64,000 nt of DNA from Nocardioides acrostichi (GTDB lineage: Bacteria; Actinomycetota; Actinomycetes; Propionibacteriales; Nocardioidaceae), in NCBI RefSeq assembly GCF_015319165.1, contig NZ_JADIVZ010000001.1:977780-1041779 (forward strand), read 5' to 3'. Within the stretch, counting starts at the first letter, position 1. Each line of letters opens with the position of its first letter. The notes under the pieces were generated by a model. That model did not search any database. It had not been told where the DNA came from and worked only from the letters and a program-made list of their open reading frames with translations. Below are positions 17,155-24,990 of the stretch, piece by piece. The position numbers and the translations under genes were made by a program.

Positions 17155-19200
17155 GTGGGTGTCGGTGACGTCTCGAAGCGCATCCTGCTCGGGCGCAAGC
17201 TGCGGAGCAGTCAGCTGGGGGAGACCCTCCTCCCCAAGCGCATCGCGCTGCCGGTGTTCGCCAGCGATGCGCTGTCGTCGGTCGCGTACGCCCCCGACGA
17301 GGTCTTCATCATGCTGTCGCTGGCCGGGGCCAGCATGTACGTCTGGTCGTGGAAGATCGCGCTCGCGGTGGCGGTGGTCATGGCGGCCGTCATCGCCTCC
17401 TACCGGCAGACCGTGCACGCCTACCCCTCCGGCGGCGGCGACTACGAGGTCGCCACCGTCAATCTCGGCCGGACGGCGGGTACCACGGTCGCGAGCGCCC
17501 TGCTGGTCGACTACATCCTGACCGTGGCGGTCTCGATCTCCTCCGGGGCCCAGTACGCCGCATCGGCGATCGGACCGCTCAGCGGTCACGAGGCGACGTT
17601 CGCGATCGTGCTGGTGCTGCTGCTCACGGCGATGAACCTGCGCGGCATCCGCGAGTCCGGCGGCTTCTTCGCGGTGCCGACCTATCTGTTCATGGTCGCG
17701 ATCTTCGCGATGGTGGCGTTCGGTCTCGTCGAGATGCTCTCCGGCAATCTGCCGGCGGCCGAGTCGGCGAAGCTGACGATCGTCCCCGACGACCGCTACG
17801 AGGGGGCACTGACCACCTTCGGGCTGCTGTTCCTGCTCGCGCGGGCGTTCTCGTCGGGCTGTGCCGCCCTGACCGGCGTCGAAGCCATCTCGAACGGCGT
17901 GCCCGCCTTCAAGCGGCCCAAGTCGAAGAACGCCGCCACGACGCTGTTGCTGCTGGCGCTGATCGCCATCACCATGATGGTCAGCGTCATCGCCCTCGCG
18001 CGGGAGATGGGCGTGCGGATGGTCGACCCGGCTGACCAGGGACGCCTGCTCGACAACGGCGTTCCGGTGGGCGACACCTACGACCAGCACACGGTGATCT
18101 CGCAGATCGCCCGGGGCGTCTTCCACGACTTCTCGCCCGGCTTCTACCTCACGGTCTCGATCACCGGCGTGATCTTGGTGCTGGCCGCCAACACGGCGTT
18201 CAACGGCTTCCCGGTGCTCGGCTCGATCCTCGCCCGCGACGGGCTCGCCCCGCGTGCCCTGGGCTCGCGCGGCGACCGGCTCGCCTACTCCAACGGCATC
18301 GTGTTCCTCGCCGTCATGGCGTGCATCCTCATCTGGGTCTTCGACGCCGAGACCACGCGACTGATCCAGCTCTACATCGTCGGCGTCTTCGTGTCGTTCA
18401 ACCTCAGCCAGCTCGGCATGATCCGGCACTGGACCCGCGAGCTGAGGACCGAGCGCAACGCGGCTGCTCGGCGGCGGATGTACCGTTCGCGCGTCATCAA
18501 CACCATCGGTCTCTCCTTCACCGGCGTGGTGCTGGTGATCATCCTCATCACCAAGTTCCTGGCCGGCGCCTGGATCACGCTGCTGGCCATGGCGGTGTTC
18601 TTCGTGCTGATGAACGGCATCCGACACCACTACGACCGCGTCGCCGAGGAGCTCGCCGCCGACGAGGAGGACAAGGTGCTCCCGACGCGGGTGCACGCGA
18701 TCGTCCTCGTCTCGAAGCTGCACAAGCCCACGCTGCGGGCGCTCGCGTTCGCCAAGGCGACCCGCCCCAATGCGCTGGAGGGCGTGTACGTCGCCACCGA
18801 CCCCGCGTCGACCAACGCGCTGGTCAAGGAGTGGGACGACCGCAACATCGACATCCCGCTGAAGATGCTGCACTCGCCCTACCGCGAGCTGGTGCGGCCG
18901 ATCGTGCAGTACGCCACGGAGATCCGGAAGGCCAGCCCGCGCGGTGTCGTCGCGGTCTACATCCCCGAGTACGTCGTGGGTCGCTGGTGGGAGCAGCTGC
19001 TGCACAACCAGACCGCCCTGCGCCTCAAGGGCCGCCTGCTGTTCACCCCCGGCGTCATGGTCATCTCGGTGCCCTACCAGCTCGCGTCCTCGGAGGCGGC
19101 CCGCGAGCGTCGCATGCGTGAGGATCTGCGCACCCGCGCCGGCGACCTGCGCACGGGCCGGCTGCGCCGCGAGGACGACCGCGTCGGCCGCCGCCGGTGA
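17155..19200 (+). CDS. APC-superfamily amino acid permease
   Basis: An integral membrane protein of 681 residues: about twelve helices in the first 460 residues (ASDALSSVAYAPDEVF, the helix-1 signature of this branch, and YPSGGGDYEVATVNLG), then a long soluble C-terminal domain (about 480-681) resembling a universal-stress-like fold. It corresponds to Rv2690c. Substrate is not evident; close relatives include KUP/KimA-like K+ uptake proteins as well as amino acid carriers. A K+ role would fit the KTN proteins encoded opposite it (inference). The methyltransferase gene overlaps its stop as GTGA. Confidence 0.88.
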   Translation: MGVGDVSKRILLGRKLRSSQLGETLLPKRIALPVFASDALSSVAYAPDEVFIMLSLAGASMYVWSWKIALAVAVVMAAVIASYRQTVHAYPSGGGDYEVATVNLGRTAGTTVASALLVDYILTVAVSISSGAQYAASAIGPLSGHEATFAIVLVLLLTAMNLRGIRESGGFFAVPTYLFMVAIFAMVAFGLVEMLSGNLPAAESAKLTIVPDDRYEGALTTFGLLFLLARAFSSGCAALTGVEAISNGVPAFKRPKSKNAATTLLLLALIAITMMVSVIALAREMGVRMVDPADQGRLLDNGVPVGDTYDQHTVISQIARGVFHDFSPGFYLTVSITGVILVLAANTAFNGFPVLGSILARDGLAPRALGSRGDRLAYSNGIVFLAVMACILIWVFDAETTRLIQLYIVGVFVSFNLSQLGMIRHWTRELRTERNAAARRRMYRSRVINTIGLSFTGVVLVIILITKFLAGAWITLLAMAVFFVLMNGIRHHYDRVAEELAADEEDKVLPTRVHAIVLVSKLHKPTLRALAFAKATRPNALEGVYVATDPASTNALVKEWDDRNIDIPLKMLHSPYRELVRPIVQYATEIRKASPRGVVAVYIPEYVVGRWWEQLLHNQTALRLKGRLLFTPGVMVISVPYQLASSEAARERRMREDLRTRAGDLRTGRLRREDDRVGRRR

Positions 19201-20303
19201 CCGACTCGTTGCGGTGGGAGGGCGTGGTCGGTCCGGTCGCCCACGGCGGGCACTGCGTGCTGCGCCCGAGCGAGGGTCCGGTGGTGTTCGTGCGGCATGC
19301 ACTGCCTGGCGAGCGAGTGGTCGTCGAGATCACCGAGGGCGCCGAGGGCGATCGGTTCTGGCGCGGCGACGCCGTCGAGGTGCTCGAGGCCTCGCCCGAC
19401 CGCGTGCAGGCGCCGTGCCCGTACTCCGGGCCGCACGCCTGCGGCGGCTGCGACTTCCAGCACGTCGACCTCGCGGCGCAGCGTCGGCTCAAGGCGTCGG
19501 TCGTGCGGGAGCAGTTGCAGCGGCTGGCCGACCTGGAGTGGGACGTCGAGGTCGAGGCCGTGCCAGGCGATACGCCCGAGGTTGCTCGAGGGCTGCGGTG
19601 GCGCACCAAGCAGCGCTACGTCGACCTGGGGGGTGGACGCCGCGGCATGCGCAAGCATCGCTCCCACGAGGTCGTGGAGGTCGACGACTGCCTCATCGAC
19701 GCCCACCACCCGCCCGATCCCACGGTGCGCGGGGTGCGCTTCGAGGTGGCCGACGACGGCTTCTGGCAGGTGCACCCGGGTGCTGCGGAGGCGCTGGTCG
19801 ACACCGTGATGTCGTTCGGCGCGCCACGGTCCGGCGAGCGGGTGCTCGACCTCTACGGCGGGGTCGGACTGTTCGCCCGTTTCCTGGCCGAAGCGGTGGG
19901 GGAGTTCGGGGCGGTCGGTCTGGTCGAGGGTGACCAACGCGCCTGCGGCCACGCCCGCACCAACCTGGCGGACGTGCCGGCCCGCACCCAGGTGGTGGCC
20001 GGCGACGTGCGCCGCGTGCTCGAACGGCCCCGCGGCTCACTGCTCACCGACCCGGTCGACCTGGTCGTGCTCGACCCGCCCCGCCAGGGAGCCAAGCGCG
20101 CGGTCGTGGCGGCAGTGGCACAGCGTCGTCCCTCACGGGTGGTGTACGTGGCCTGCGACCCGGCCGCGCTGGCCCGCGACGTCGCCTACTTCGCCGATGC
20201 CGGATACGTGCTCACGCACCTGCGGGCCCTCGACCTGTTCCCGATGACACATCATGTGGAGTGCGTCGCTCTGCTGACGAAAACCGGATCTGACCTGCAG
20301 TGA
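19197..20303 (+). CDS. TrmA/RumA-type RNA (uracil-5-)methyltransferase; 3' end replaced by island DNA
   Basis: A SAM-dependent enzyme that methylates C5 of uracil in tRNA or rRNA. The N-terminal TRAM domain is followed by Cys74, Cys82 and Cys85 (CPYSGPHACGGC), the Fe-S cluster segment, then the methyltransferase fold (VLDLYGGVGLF), the motif VVLDPPRQGA, and nucleophile Cys320 in YVACDPA. The last 21 codons, from Phe348 on, are island-derived: the tail ends ALLTKTGSDLQ, while the displaced native tail at 23334-23399 ends ALLVRAPGPRA. The enzyme is probably still active, since the core FPMTHHVECVALL is restored exactly. Counterpart of Rv2689c. Confidence 0.92.
   Translation: MTDSLRWEGVVGPVAHGGHCVLRPSEGPVVFVRHALPGERVVVEITEGAEGDRFWRGDAVEVLEASPDRVQAPCPYSGPHACGGCDFQHVDLAAQRRLKASVVREQLQRLADLEWDVEVEAVPGDTPEVARGLRWRTKQRYVDLGGGRRGMRKHRSHEVVEVDDCLIDAHHPPDPTVRGVRFEVADDGFWQVHPGAAEALVDTVMSFGAPRSGERVLDLYGGVGLFARFLAEAVGEFGAVGLVEGDQRACGHARTNLADVPARTQVVAGDVRRVLERPRGSLLTDPVDLVVLDPPRQGAKRAVVAAVAQRRPSRVVYVACDPAALARDVAYFADAGYVLTHLRALDLFPMTHHVECVALLTKTGSDLQ
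20238..20276 (+). repeat. Left attachment copy (attL-like), foreign replacement gene end
   Basis: The first 11 bases are identical to the right-hand copy at 23334. The next 28 bases differ only at synonymous positions. It forms the current reading frame of the methyltransferase C-terminus. Confidence 0.8.
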
Positions 20304-20327
20304 TGCAAATCGCGGTGTCGGTGCTGA

Positions 20328-20342
20328 CCTCGAAAATCGAGG
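20328..20342 (+). terminator. Small hairpin after the methyltransferase stop
   Basis: CCTCGA-AAA-TCGAGG forms a six-pair stem with a three-base loop 24 bases after the stop. No T-tract follows, so termination is only possible, not shown. Confidence 0.35.
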
Positions 20343-20346
20343 CTTA

Positions 20347-20358
20347 GGGCGCACTTTG
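20347..20358. repeat. 12-bp subterminal direct repeat of the island, left copy
   Basis: GGGCGCACTTTG recurs exactly at 23186-23197, so one copy lies just outside each side of the cargo genes. It could be a recombination accessory site. Confidence 0.5.
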
Positions 20359-20411
20359 GGCGCAATGCATGCCGACCGGCCGACATTGTGAGGTGACTGT
20401 AGGAACTGCCG

Positions 20412-20711
20412 GTGCCTACGAACGCAACGCAGCCCCTCGCGGAGCCCACTCATCCCGTCGCCCCGAAGGACGCGTCGGATCTCGCCGCTGTCATGCCCTG
20501 GCTGTCGGGCCCCGCTCCCCGGCCCCGGCGAGGTTTGACCGACCAGGAGTCCCAACGGATCACCGCCGCCAGCGGGGCCGCGTGGGCCCCGGGGATCTCT
20601 CGGTCCTCTTCAACCGCTACATCCGCCCGGTCGACGCGCTCGAGTTCAGTTCCAGCAAAGACCTCGGGCTATGACCCAGGAGGCTTCACAATCCTTGAAA
20701 GACTTCTATGA
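20412..20711 (+). pseudogene. Short unknown ORF of the island with two compensating frameshifts
   Basis: From GTG at 20412 (AGGA 8-9 bases upstream) the frame has GC-rich third positions up to the CCCCGGGG near 20580. There the coding pattern jumps to the -1 frame (DLSVLFNRYIRPVDALEF) and returns to the first frame at CTCGGGCTATGAC (about 20668), ending with a TGA that overlaps the next ATG. One extra G in the first G-run and one fewer in the second would give a clean 99-residue protein joined to the operon by ATGA. Either the gene is broken or the two homopolymers are misread. I do not recognise the product. Confidence 0.5.
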
Positions 20712-21439
20712 TTGTGCGCATGGGGTCGATCAGCGTCGCTCAAGCCGCACAGCGGCTCGGCGTTAGCGTGCCCAGGATCCACCAGCGCATCGCGGACGGC
20801 TCCTTGGTCGCCGAGCGGATCGGTGCCCAGTGGGTCGTCGATGAGCGATCGCTTCTGCACGTGCAGGAGCGAAGCAAGGCAGGCCGTCCCTATTCGGCCC
20901 GCTCCGCGTGGGCACTCATCGAAGTCTCGGAGCACGACCGCGATGCTGTGCGCCCGAGCGGATCCGCGGCAGTCTCGCGCGCTCGCAAGCAGTTGGGCCG
21001 CCTGCTTGAGATGGCCGTCGCTCGACCCGACGGCGAGGAATCCGTGAAGGAACTGGCGGCCTCCCTCCGCTCGATGTTCCGCAACAGGGCCGAGCGCCGA
21101 CAACTCCGGGCGGCGCCCGCAGACCTCGCCGACCTGCAGGCCGATCCGAGATGGTCCTCGCTGGTCGACCTGGGCGCGAGCGGCATCGCCTCGGCCGACG
21201 TCGAGGGCTACCTCGAGGAGTCGCAGGTCGCCGGAGTCGTCAAGGACTACCTCCTCGTCGAGTCCGACCGCGACGCCAACGTCGTACTCCACGTCATCCC
21301 GGACGCGCAGAACCCGTTCCCGAACTCACGACTCCGGCTTGCGGCCGACCTCGCCGAACACCGCGGACCGCGCGAGGAGGCCCGCGCGGTTGAACTCGTG
21401 CACGACCTCGCCATGGAGTGGAAGGACGCGGCCCGGTGA
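20708..21439 (+). CDS. Helix-turn-helix protein, probable antitoxin/regulator (AbiEi-like role)
   Basis: A soluble protein of 243 residues (239 if ATG 20720 is used). The N-terminus is an excisionase/MerR-type winged HTH (SVAQAAQRLGVSVPRIHQRI then ERIGAQWVVDERSL). A charged helical middle follows, and the C-terminal region (about residues 135-240) contains NVVLHVIP. It sits directly upstream of a nucleotidyltransferase with a GTGA overlap. That order and coupling are those of AbiEi/AbiEii and MenA/MenT pairs, where the first gene encodes a DNA-binding antitoxin. The antitoxin role is inferred from context; no catalytic motif is visible. Confidence 0.7.
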   Translation: MIVRMGSISVAQAAQRLGVSVPRIHQRIADGSLVAERIGAQWVVDERSLLHVQERSKAGRPYSARSAWALIEVSEHDRDAVRPSGSAAVSRARKQLGRLLEMAVARPDGEESVKELAASLRSMFRNRAERRQLRAAPADLADLQADPRWSSLVDLGASGIASADVEGYLEESQVAGVVKDYLLVESDRDANVVLHVIPDAQNPFPNSRLRLAADLAEHRGPREEARAVELVHDLAMEWKDAAR

Positions 21440-22158
21440 TCGTCCTGCCCGCCATGCCGCCGGAACAGACCGCCTCCTGGCTCGGCCTCCTCGACCTGCA
21501 CGTAAGGTTGGCGGACGGCTGGACGCTCATCGGTGGACAGCTCGTCCACCTGCACTGCGCCGAACGAGGTCAATTCCCGGTCCGTCCGACGAACGACGCC
21601 GACACTGTCATCGACGTCCGCGCAGATCCCGGCATGCTCGCCACCTTCACCGGCGTGCTCACGGACATCGGGTTCGAGTCAGATGGCATCTCCGCCGAGG
21701 GTCTCCAGCATCGCTGGGTTCGTGGCGATGCCTCCATCGACGTCCTGCTTCCCGAGGGGATCGGCGAGCGCGCGAGCCTCCGCCAAGGCGTTACCGGCAG
21801 TCCGACCCTCCCGACCGCTGGCGGGACCCAGGCGCTCCAGCGCAGCGAGACCGTCGCCGTGACGGTCGCTGGCCGCGAGGGATCCGTACGCCGCCCCAAC
21901 CTGGTCGGCGCTCTGGTGGGAAAGGCAGCGGCCCTGAGCAACGTCAGCGACCCCGGACTCGGTCGCCATCGCCGCGACTTCGTCGTATTGGCCGGCCTCA
22001 TTGCGGCTCGCGACTTCCGCGACGTTGAACTCACCAAGAAGGACCGGCAGCGGTTGCGGGCCATGGTCGCCGCCATCAAGGAGGACCGCGCGCTACTGCT
22101 CGACCTCCCTGACGCCGAGAACTCGATCGATCGACTCGTGACTGCGGGGAAGTTGTAG
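21436..22158 (+). CDS. Nucleotidyltransferase, AbiEii/MNT-like
   Basis: A 240-residue protein with the polymerase-beta-type nucleotidyltransferase signature: LIGGQLVHLH at residues 31-40, then RPTNDADTVIDV (50-61), equivalent to the GG...R.T.DxD motif of AbiEii/AbiGii toxins. Relatives such as MenT add nucleotides to tRNA acceptor ends; others AMPylate partner proteins. The C-terminal half is helical (HRRDFVVLAGLIAARDF), as in AbiEii. GTG 21436 overlaps the HTH stop, and the stop is 2 bases before the nuclease ATG. Toxin or signalling role is inferred. Confidence 0.8.
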   Translation: MIVLPAMPPEQTASWLGLLDLHVRLADGWTLIGGQLVHLHCAERGQFPVRPTNDADTVIDVRADPGMLATFTGVLTDIGFESDGISAEGLQHRWVRGDASIDVLLPEGIGERASLRQGVTGSPTLPTAGGTQALQRSETVAVTVAGREGSVRRPNLVGALVGKAAALSNVSDPGLGRHRRDFVVLAGLIAARDFRDVELTKKDRQRLRAMVAAIKEDRALLLDLPDAENSIDRLVTAGKL

Positions 22159-22160
22159 CC

Positions 22161-23135
22161 ATGTCCGAGGACTTCGTCATCGCCAGGAACACCGAGCCCG
22201 GGTCGACGCTGCCCTACCTCCTGCGAATCCCGCTTGGTGCAGGGATCATCCTCAAGGCCAAGGACACCTGGCCGCGCACTGGCAAGGTCTACTGTCACCG
22301 CGTCGAGGAGTGGCCGGACGACGCCGAGATCATCGAGCGAGTGCCCGTGCGGTCTTGCGTCCGACGCGGCGCTGCTATCGACCTCGTCCTCGCCCGGGGC
22401 CGGGAGAACCGCTCCCAGATCGTCATCACCAACGCCCGCGGACGCCAGATGATCTTCTGGCAGACCGCCCGCACCGCCAAACAAGCGCGCCCCGCGGTGT
22501 CCCTGCCGGGTGCCCGCGCCAGCGGCGTCGCCGACCTGGAGATCGCCGTAGACATCCGCGAGCGCTACCCGTTCACCTTCGCCGACCGGCAGGCCACGAC
22601 CCGATGCACGCCGCTGCGCGCCGGCGACTACGGACTCGTCGTCGACGGGGTGCTCCAGGCAAGCGTCGAGCGCAAGTCCCTGGCTGACCTCGTCACCTCA
22701 CTGACGACCGGCAAGCTGAAGTTCCAGCTGACCGAACTGGCCGCGATCCCGCGGGCGGCAGTGGTCGTCGAGGAGCGCTACTCGCAGGTCTTCAAACTCG
22801 ACCACGTTCGGCCCAGCGTCGTGGCCGACGGGATCGCCGAGTGCCAGATCCGGTTCCCGACCGTGCCGATCGTCTTCTGCGAGACCCGCAAACTCGCTCA
22901 GGAGTGGACGTACCGCTTCCTCGCGGCGGCGCGCGTCGGGTTGTCGGAGGCGGTGGTCGGGGATCTTGTCGTACGCGGTCTTGAAACCGCGCCGCCACTC
23001 GCGCCTGCGCCACCGACTCCCGCAGATGTACGGCGCTGGGCTGCGTACGCCGGCATTGCCGTCTCCGGCCGCGGCCGGATCCCTGCCGTCGTCGTGGACC
23101 AGTACCTCGAAGCCCGCGCTCGCGGCGAGACGTGA
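22161..23135 (+). CDS. ERCC4 (XPF-type) nuclease fused to an Lsr2-like DNA-binding domain
   Basis: A 324-residue protein in three parts. Residues 1-105 are an unrecognised beta-rich N-terminal region. Residues 127-256 are an ERCC4 nuclease: VDIRERYPF, GDY at 155-157 and ERKSLAD at 170-176 complete the GDXnERKX3D active site, followed by VVVEERYSQVFK and the VPIVFCETRKLAQEW region. Residues 287-322 (PADVRRWAAYAGIAVSGRGRIP...) match the C-terminal DNA-binding domain of Lsr2, including the RGR that enters the minor groove of AT-rich DNA. It is the last gene of the operon. A structure-selective or foreign-DNA nuclease is likely; the target is unknown. Confidence 0.85.
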   Translation: MSEDFVIARNTEPGSTLPYLLRIPLGAGIILKAKDTWPRTGKVYCHRVEEWPDDAEIIERVPVRSCVRRGAAIDLVLARGRENRSQIVITNARGRQMIFWQTARTAKQARPAVSLPGARASGVADLEIAVDIRERYPFTFADRQATTRCTPLRAGDYGLVVDGVLQASVERKSLADLVTSLTTGKLKFQLTELAAIPRAAVVVEERYSQVFKLDHVRPSVVADGIAECQIRFPTVPIVFCETRKLAQEWTYRFLAAARVGLSEAVVGDLVVRGLETAPPLAPAPPTPADVRRWAAYAGIAVSGRGRIPAVVVDQYLEARARGET

Positions 23136-23185
23136 CGGGCGATCGAATGCGGCCGATTGTGCCTGTGCGCGCGAGGGCGCGGTTT

Positions 23186-23197
23186 GGGCGCACTTTG
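23186..23197. repeat. 12-bp subterminal direct repeat of the island, right copy
   Basis: GGGCGCACTTTG, identical to 20347-20358. AAAATCG also occurs beside both copies. Confidence 0.5.
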
Positions 23198-23235
23198 AAA
23201 ATCGCTGACCCGCAAGCGGGTGCAGCCCACGGCAC

Positions 23236-23275
23236 GACCTGAAGGTGACATCTCCGCAGGTCAGAGTACCTTTTT
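23236..23275 (+). terminator. Possible terminator of the island operon
   Basis: GACCTG (23236) pairs with CAGGTC (23257), and a TTTTT run lies at 23271-23275. The eight-base gap before the T-run makes this weak. Confidence 0.3.
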
Positions 23276-23303
23276 AGTCGATCGGAGCAGCTGATCGCAA
23301 ACG

Positions 23304-23328
23304 ATCGGGGCCACGCTCGGGCCCCGAT
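23304..23328. repeat. Strong hairpin beside the right attachment core
   Basis: ATCGGGGCC and GGCCCCGAT form a perfect nine-pair stem with a seven-base loop, ending 5 bases before the right core at 23334. It may act in recombination or as a terminator. Confidence 0.6.
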
Positions 23329-23333
23329 ACTCC

Positions 23334-23399
23334 TTCCCGATGACGCACCACGTCGAGTGCGTGGCGCTGCTGGTGCGGGCTCCCGGACCACGCGCCTGA
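23334..23399 (+). pseudogene. Displaced native 3' end of the RNA methyltransferase gene (attR-like)
   Basis: These 22 codons (FPMTHHVECVALLVRAPGPRA and stop) are the original end of the gene at 19197, cut off by the island. The first 11 bases repeat the left core. Codons end in G/C like the rest of that gene, which marks this copy as native. It has no start codon and is not expected to be translated. Confidence 0.85.
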
Positions 23400-23474
23400 C
23401 CGGGTGCTGTCCGGGCCCTGGCGGCGTACCCACCGAGTTCCTCCTCCAGCGTCACTTCGTGGATCAAGCCCGCG

Positions 23475-24935
23475 TCACGGCGCCGCCCGCAGGAGGTAGA
23501 CCCCCTGGTCCTCGGCGAGGAGGCGGTACCCGTCGCGCCGGGCCGCGTCGAGGGCGCGGATCTGCTCGGCGGGGCCGATCGGGAACGTCAACGGCGAGCC
23601 GGTGTCGACGACGATCCATTCCGGGCGCGGCCGGTCCAGGTCGGTGCCTGCGAACAGGCTGACGTCGTCGCGGCTGGTCAGCTGGGGCGCCAGCCAGTTC
23701 GAGGCGCTCACCGTGGCGTCGTCGGGGATGCGTGCGAGCAGCCGATGGGCGGCGGCGACCCGAGGAGACTCCTCCCACAGCGATGGCTGCCAGAGCCGTG
23801 AGAGGGGATGCGAGCCCACGAGAACCACCGTCACTGCCACCGCCACCGAGCACGGCAGCCACCGAGCACCGGGAGGCCTGCGCGAGAGCGCGTCGACCAT
23901 GGCGGCCACCGCGACGGGTGCGAGGACGGCGCTGTAGTGGTAGCCGGTGCCCCAGTAGGCGGGGTTGTCGGCCAGGAATCGCCAGGTCAACGTCGGTACG
24001 GCGACCAGGCACAGCGGCGAGCGCAGCGCCAGGAACGCCGTGGGAGCGACGAGCAGGAACAAGGTGCTGAGCTTGGGTTCCGAGCCCAGCACGCCCGCGA
24101 GCTGATGCCACGGGCCTGCTCCGATCGAGATCTGCCCGCTGTAGGGGTTCGTGCCCGACGCGTTGTAGGCGGGGATCACGACGAAGGTCTCGACCAGGGT
24201 CGCGGTGACGCCGCCGAGGGCGGCGGCCGCGCCCAGGATCCGGTTGCCGCGCCAGGCGACCAGCGCCCCGATGACGGCAACGGTGAGGCCCAGATCCTCC
24301 TTGACCAGCACCAGGGGCACGGCGTACCAGACGGCGGCGGTCAGCCGGTCCTGCCCCAGGGCGCTCAACGACCAGGCCAGGAGCGGTACGGCCAGGGCGA
24401 CCTCGTGGAAGTCGAACCCGACGGCCTCGGCCAGCTCCCACGACAACCCGTAGACGACCGCGACCGCGATCGCCGTCCAGATGCCGCAGCACCGGTGTGC
24501 CCACGCCGTCAGGGGCATCACACCCAGCGCCAGCAGCAGCGCCTGGGCGACCAGGAGCGTCTGCGCGCACGGGAAGAGGCGGTAGAACGGTGCGAGGACG
24601 GCGACGGCGGGGGAGAAGTGGTCGCCGAGCAGTTGGAAGCCCGGCCCCTTCAGGGTCGAGACGGGCAGGTGGCCCAAGGCGTAGGAGCGGACTTCCTGGA
24701 CGAAGATGCCGAGGTCGTAGCCCGAGGTCATCAGCATCTCGTGCTGGCGCAGTGCCAGGACCGTGTACACCGTGGCCAGGATCCCCGCCGCGACGAGGGG
24801 GACCACGACGTCCGCGCCGGGGCGCAGCCGCCGGGCGCTCGGACGAGAGCCGCGTCGCAGGCTCGGTCGCAGGTTCGGTCGAAGACCCGGTCGAAGCGGG
24901 TGCGGCGCAGTGCGCGAGGGCGTCGAGGTCGACAT
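23475..24935 (-). CDS. DUF2079 multi-spanning membrane protein
   Basis: A 486-residue protein with about ten membrane helices, resembling GT-C glycosyltransferase-like DUF2079 proteins. Family landmarks: SGYDLGIFVQ, GDHFSPAVAVLAPFY, GFDFHEVALAVPLLAW and LVKEDLGLTVAV. The C-terminal 80 residues are an extracellular domain (ATVSASNWLAPQL). The first 40 residues are a basic LRPxLR-type repeat, so the true start could be further in. Function is unknown; a sugar or lipid-linked transferase is possible. Confidence 0.85.
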   Translation of the reverse strand: MSTSTPSRTAPHPLRPGLRPNLRPSLRRGSRPSARRLRPGADVVVPLVAAGILATVYTVLALRQHEMLMTSGYDLGIFVQEVRSYALGHLPVSTLKGPGFQLLGDHFSPAVAVLAPFYRLFPCAQTLLVAQALLLALGVMPLTAWAHRCCGIWTAIAVAVVYGLSWELAEAVGFDFHEVALAVPLLAWSLSALGQDRLTAAVWYAVPLVLVKEDLGLTVAVIGALVAWRGNRILGAAAALGGVTATLVETFVVIPAYNASGTNPYSGQISIGAGPWHQLAGVLGSEPKLSTLFLLVAPTAFLALRSPLCLVAVPTLTWRFLADNPAYWGTGYHYSAVLAPVAVAAMVDALSRRPPGARWLPCSVAVAVTVVLVGSHPLSRLWQPSLWEESPRVAAAHRLLARIPDDATVSASNWLAPQLTSRDDVSLFAGTDLDRPRPEWIVVDTGSPLTFPIGPAEQIRALDAARRDGYRLLAEDQGVYLLRAAP

Positions 24936-24990
24936 GCCCCGATGGTCGGGTGGCTCCCTGACCTGGCCCTGACCGAGCCTGACCGGTCTG

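Larger units (their letters stand above)
20238..23344. mobile_element. Integrated genomic island in the 3' end of the RNA methyltransferase gene
   Basis: The sequence TTCCCGATGAC occurs at both ends (20238-20248 and 23334-23344), and homology continues to the right of each copy. Over 39 bases the two copies match at 33; all six differences are synonymous third positions of FPMTHHVECVALL. This is the signature of integration into a protein-gene 3' end by an element that carries a diverged replacement end. The left copy has A/T-ending codons (ACA CAT CAT) unlike the rest of the gene, so it is the incoming one. Cargo is a short frameshifted ORF and three coupled genes. No integrase, transposase or tRNA is present. 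Confidence 0.85.

Noticed and set aside
17059..19302. Minus-strand frame of about 747 codons opposite the APC permease
   Set aside because: Composition is His/Arg/Asp/Gly shadow sequence; the + strand encodes a convincing membrane protein.
20708..21300. HTH protein as an excisionase/integrase of the island
   Set aside because: Only the N-terminal winged HTH is excisionase-like. There is no recombinase catalytic motif, and the coupling to a nucleotidyltransferase favours an antitoxin or regulator.
20238..23344. tRNA gene as integration target
   Set aside because: No cloverleaf-like sequence is visible at either border; the duplicated sequence is protein-coding.
23475..24935. DUF2079 gene as part of the island
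   Set aside because: It lies beyond the displaced native tail at 23399 and has host-like codon use.
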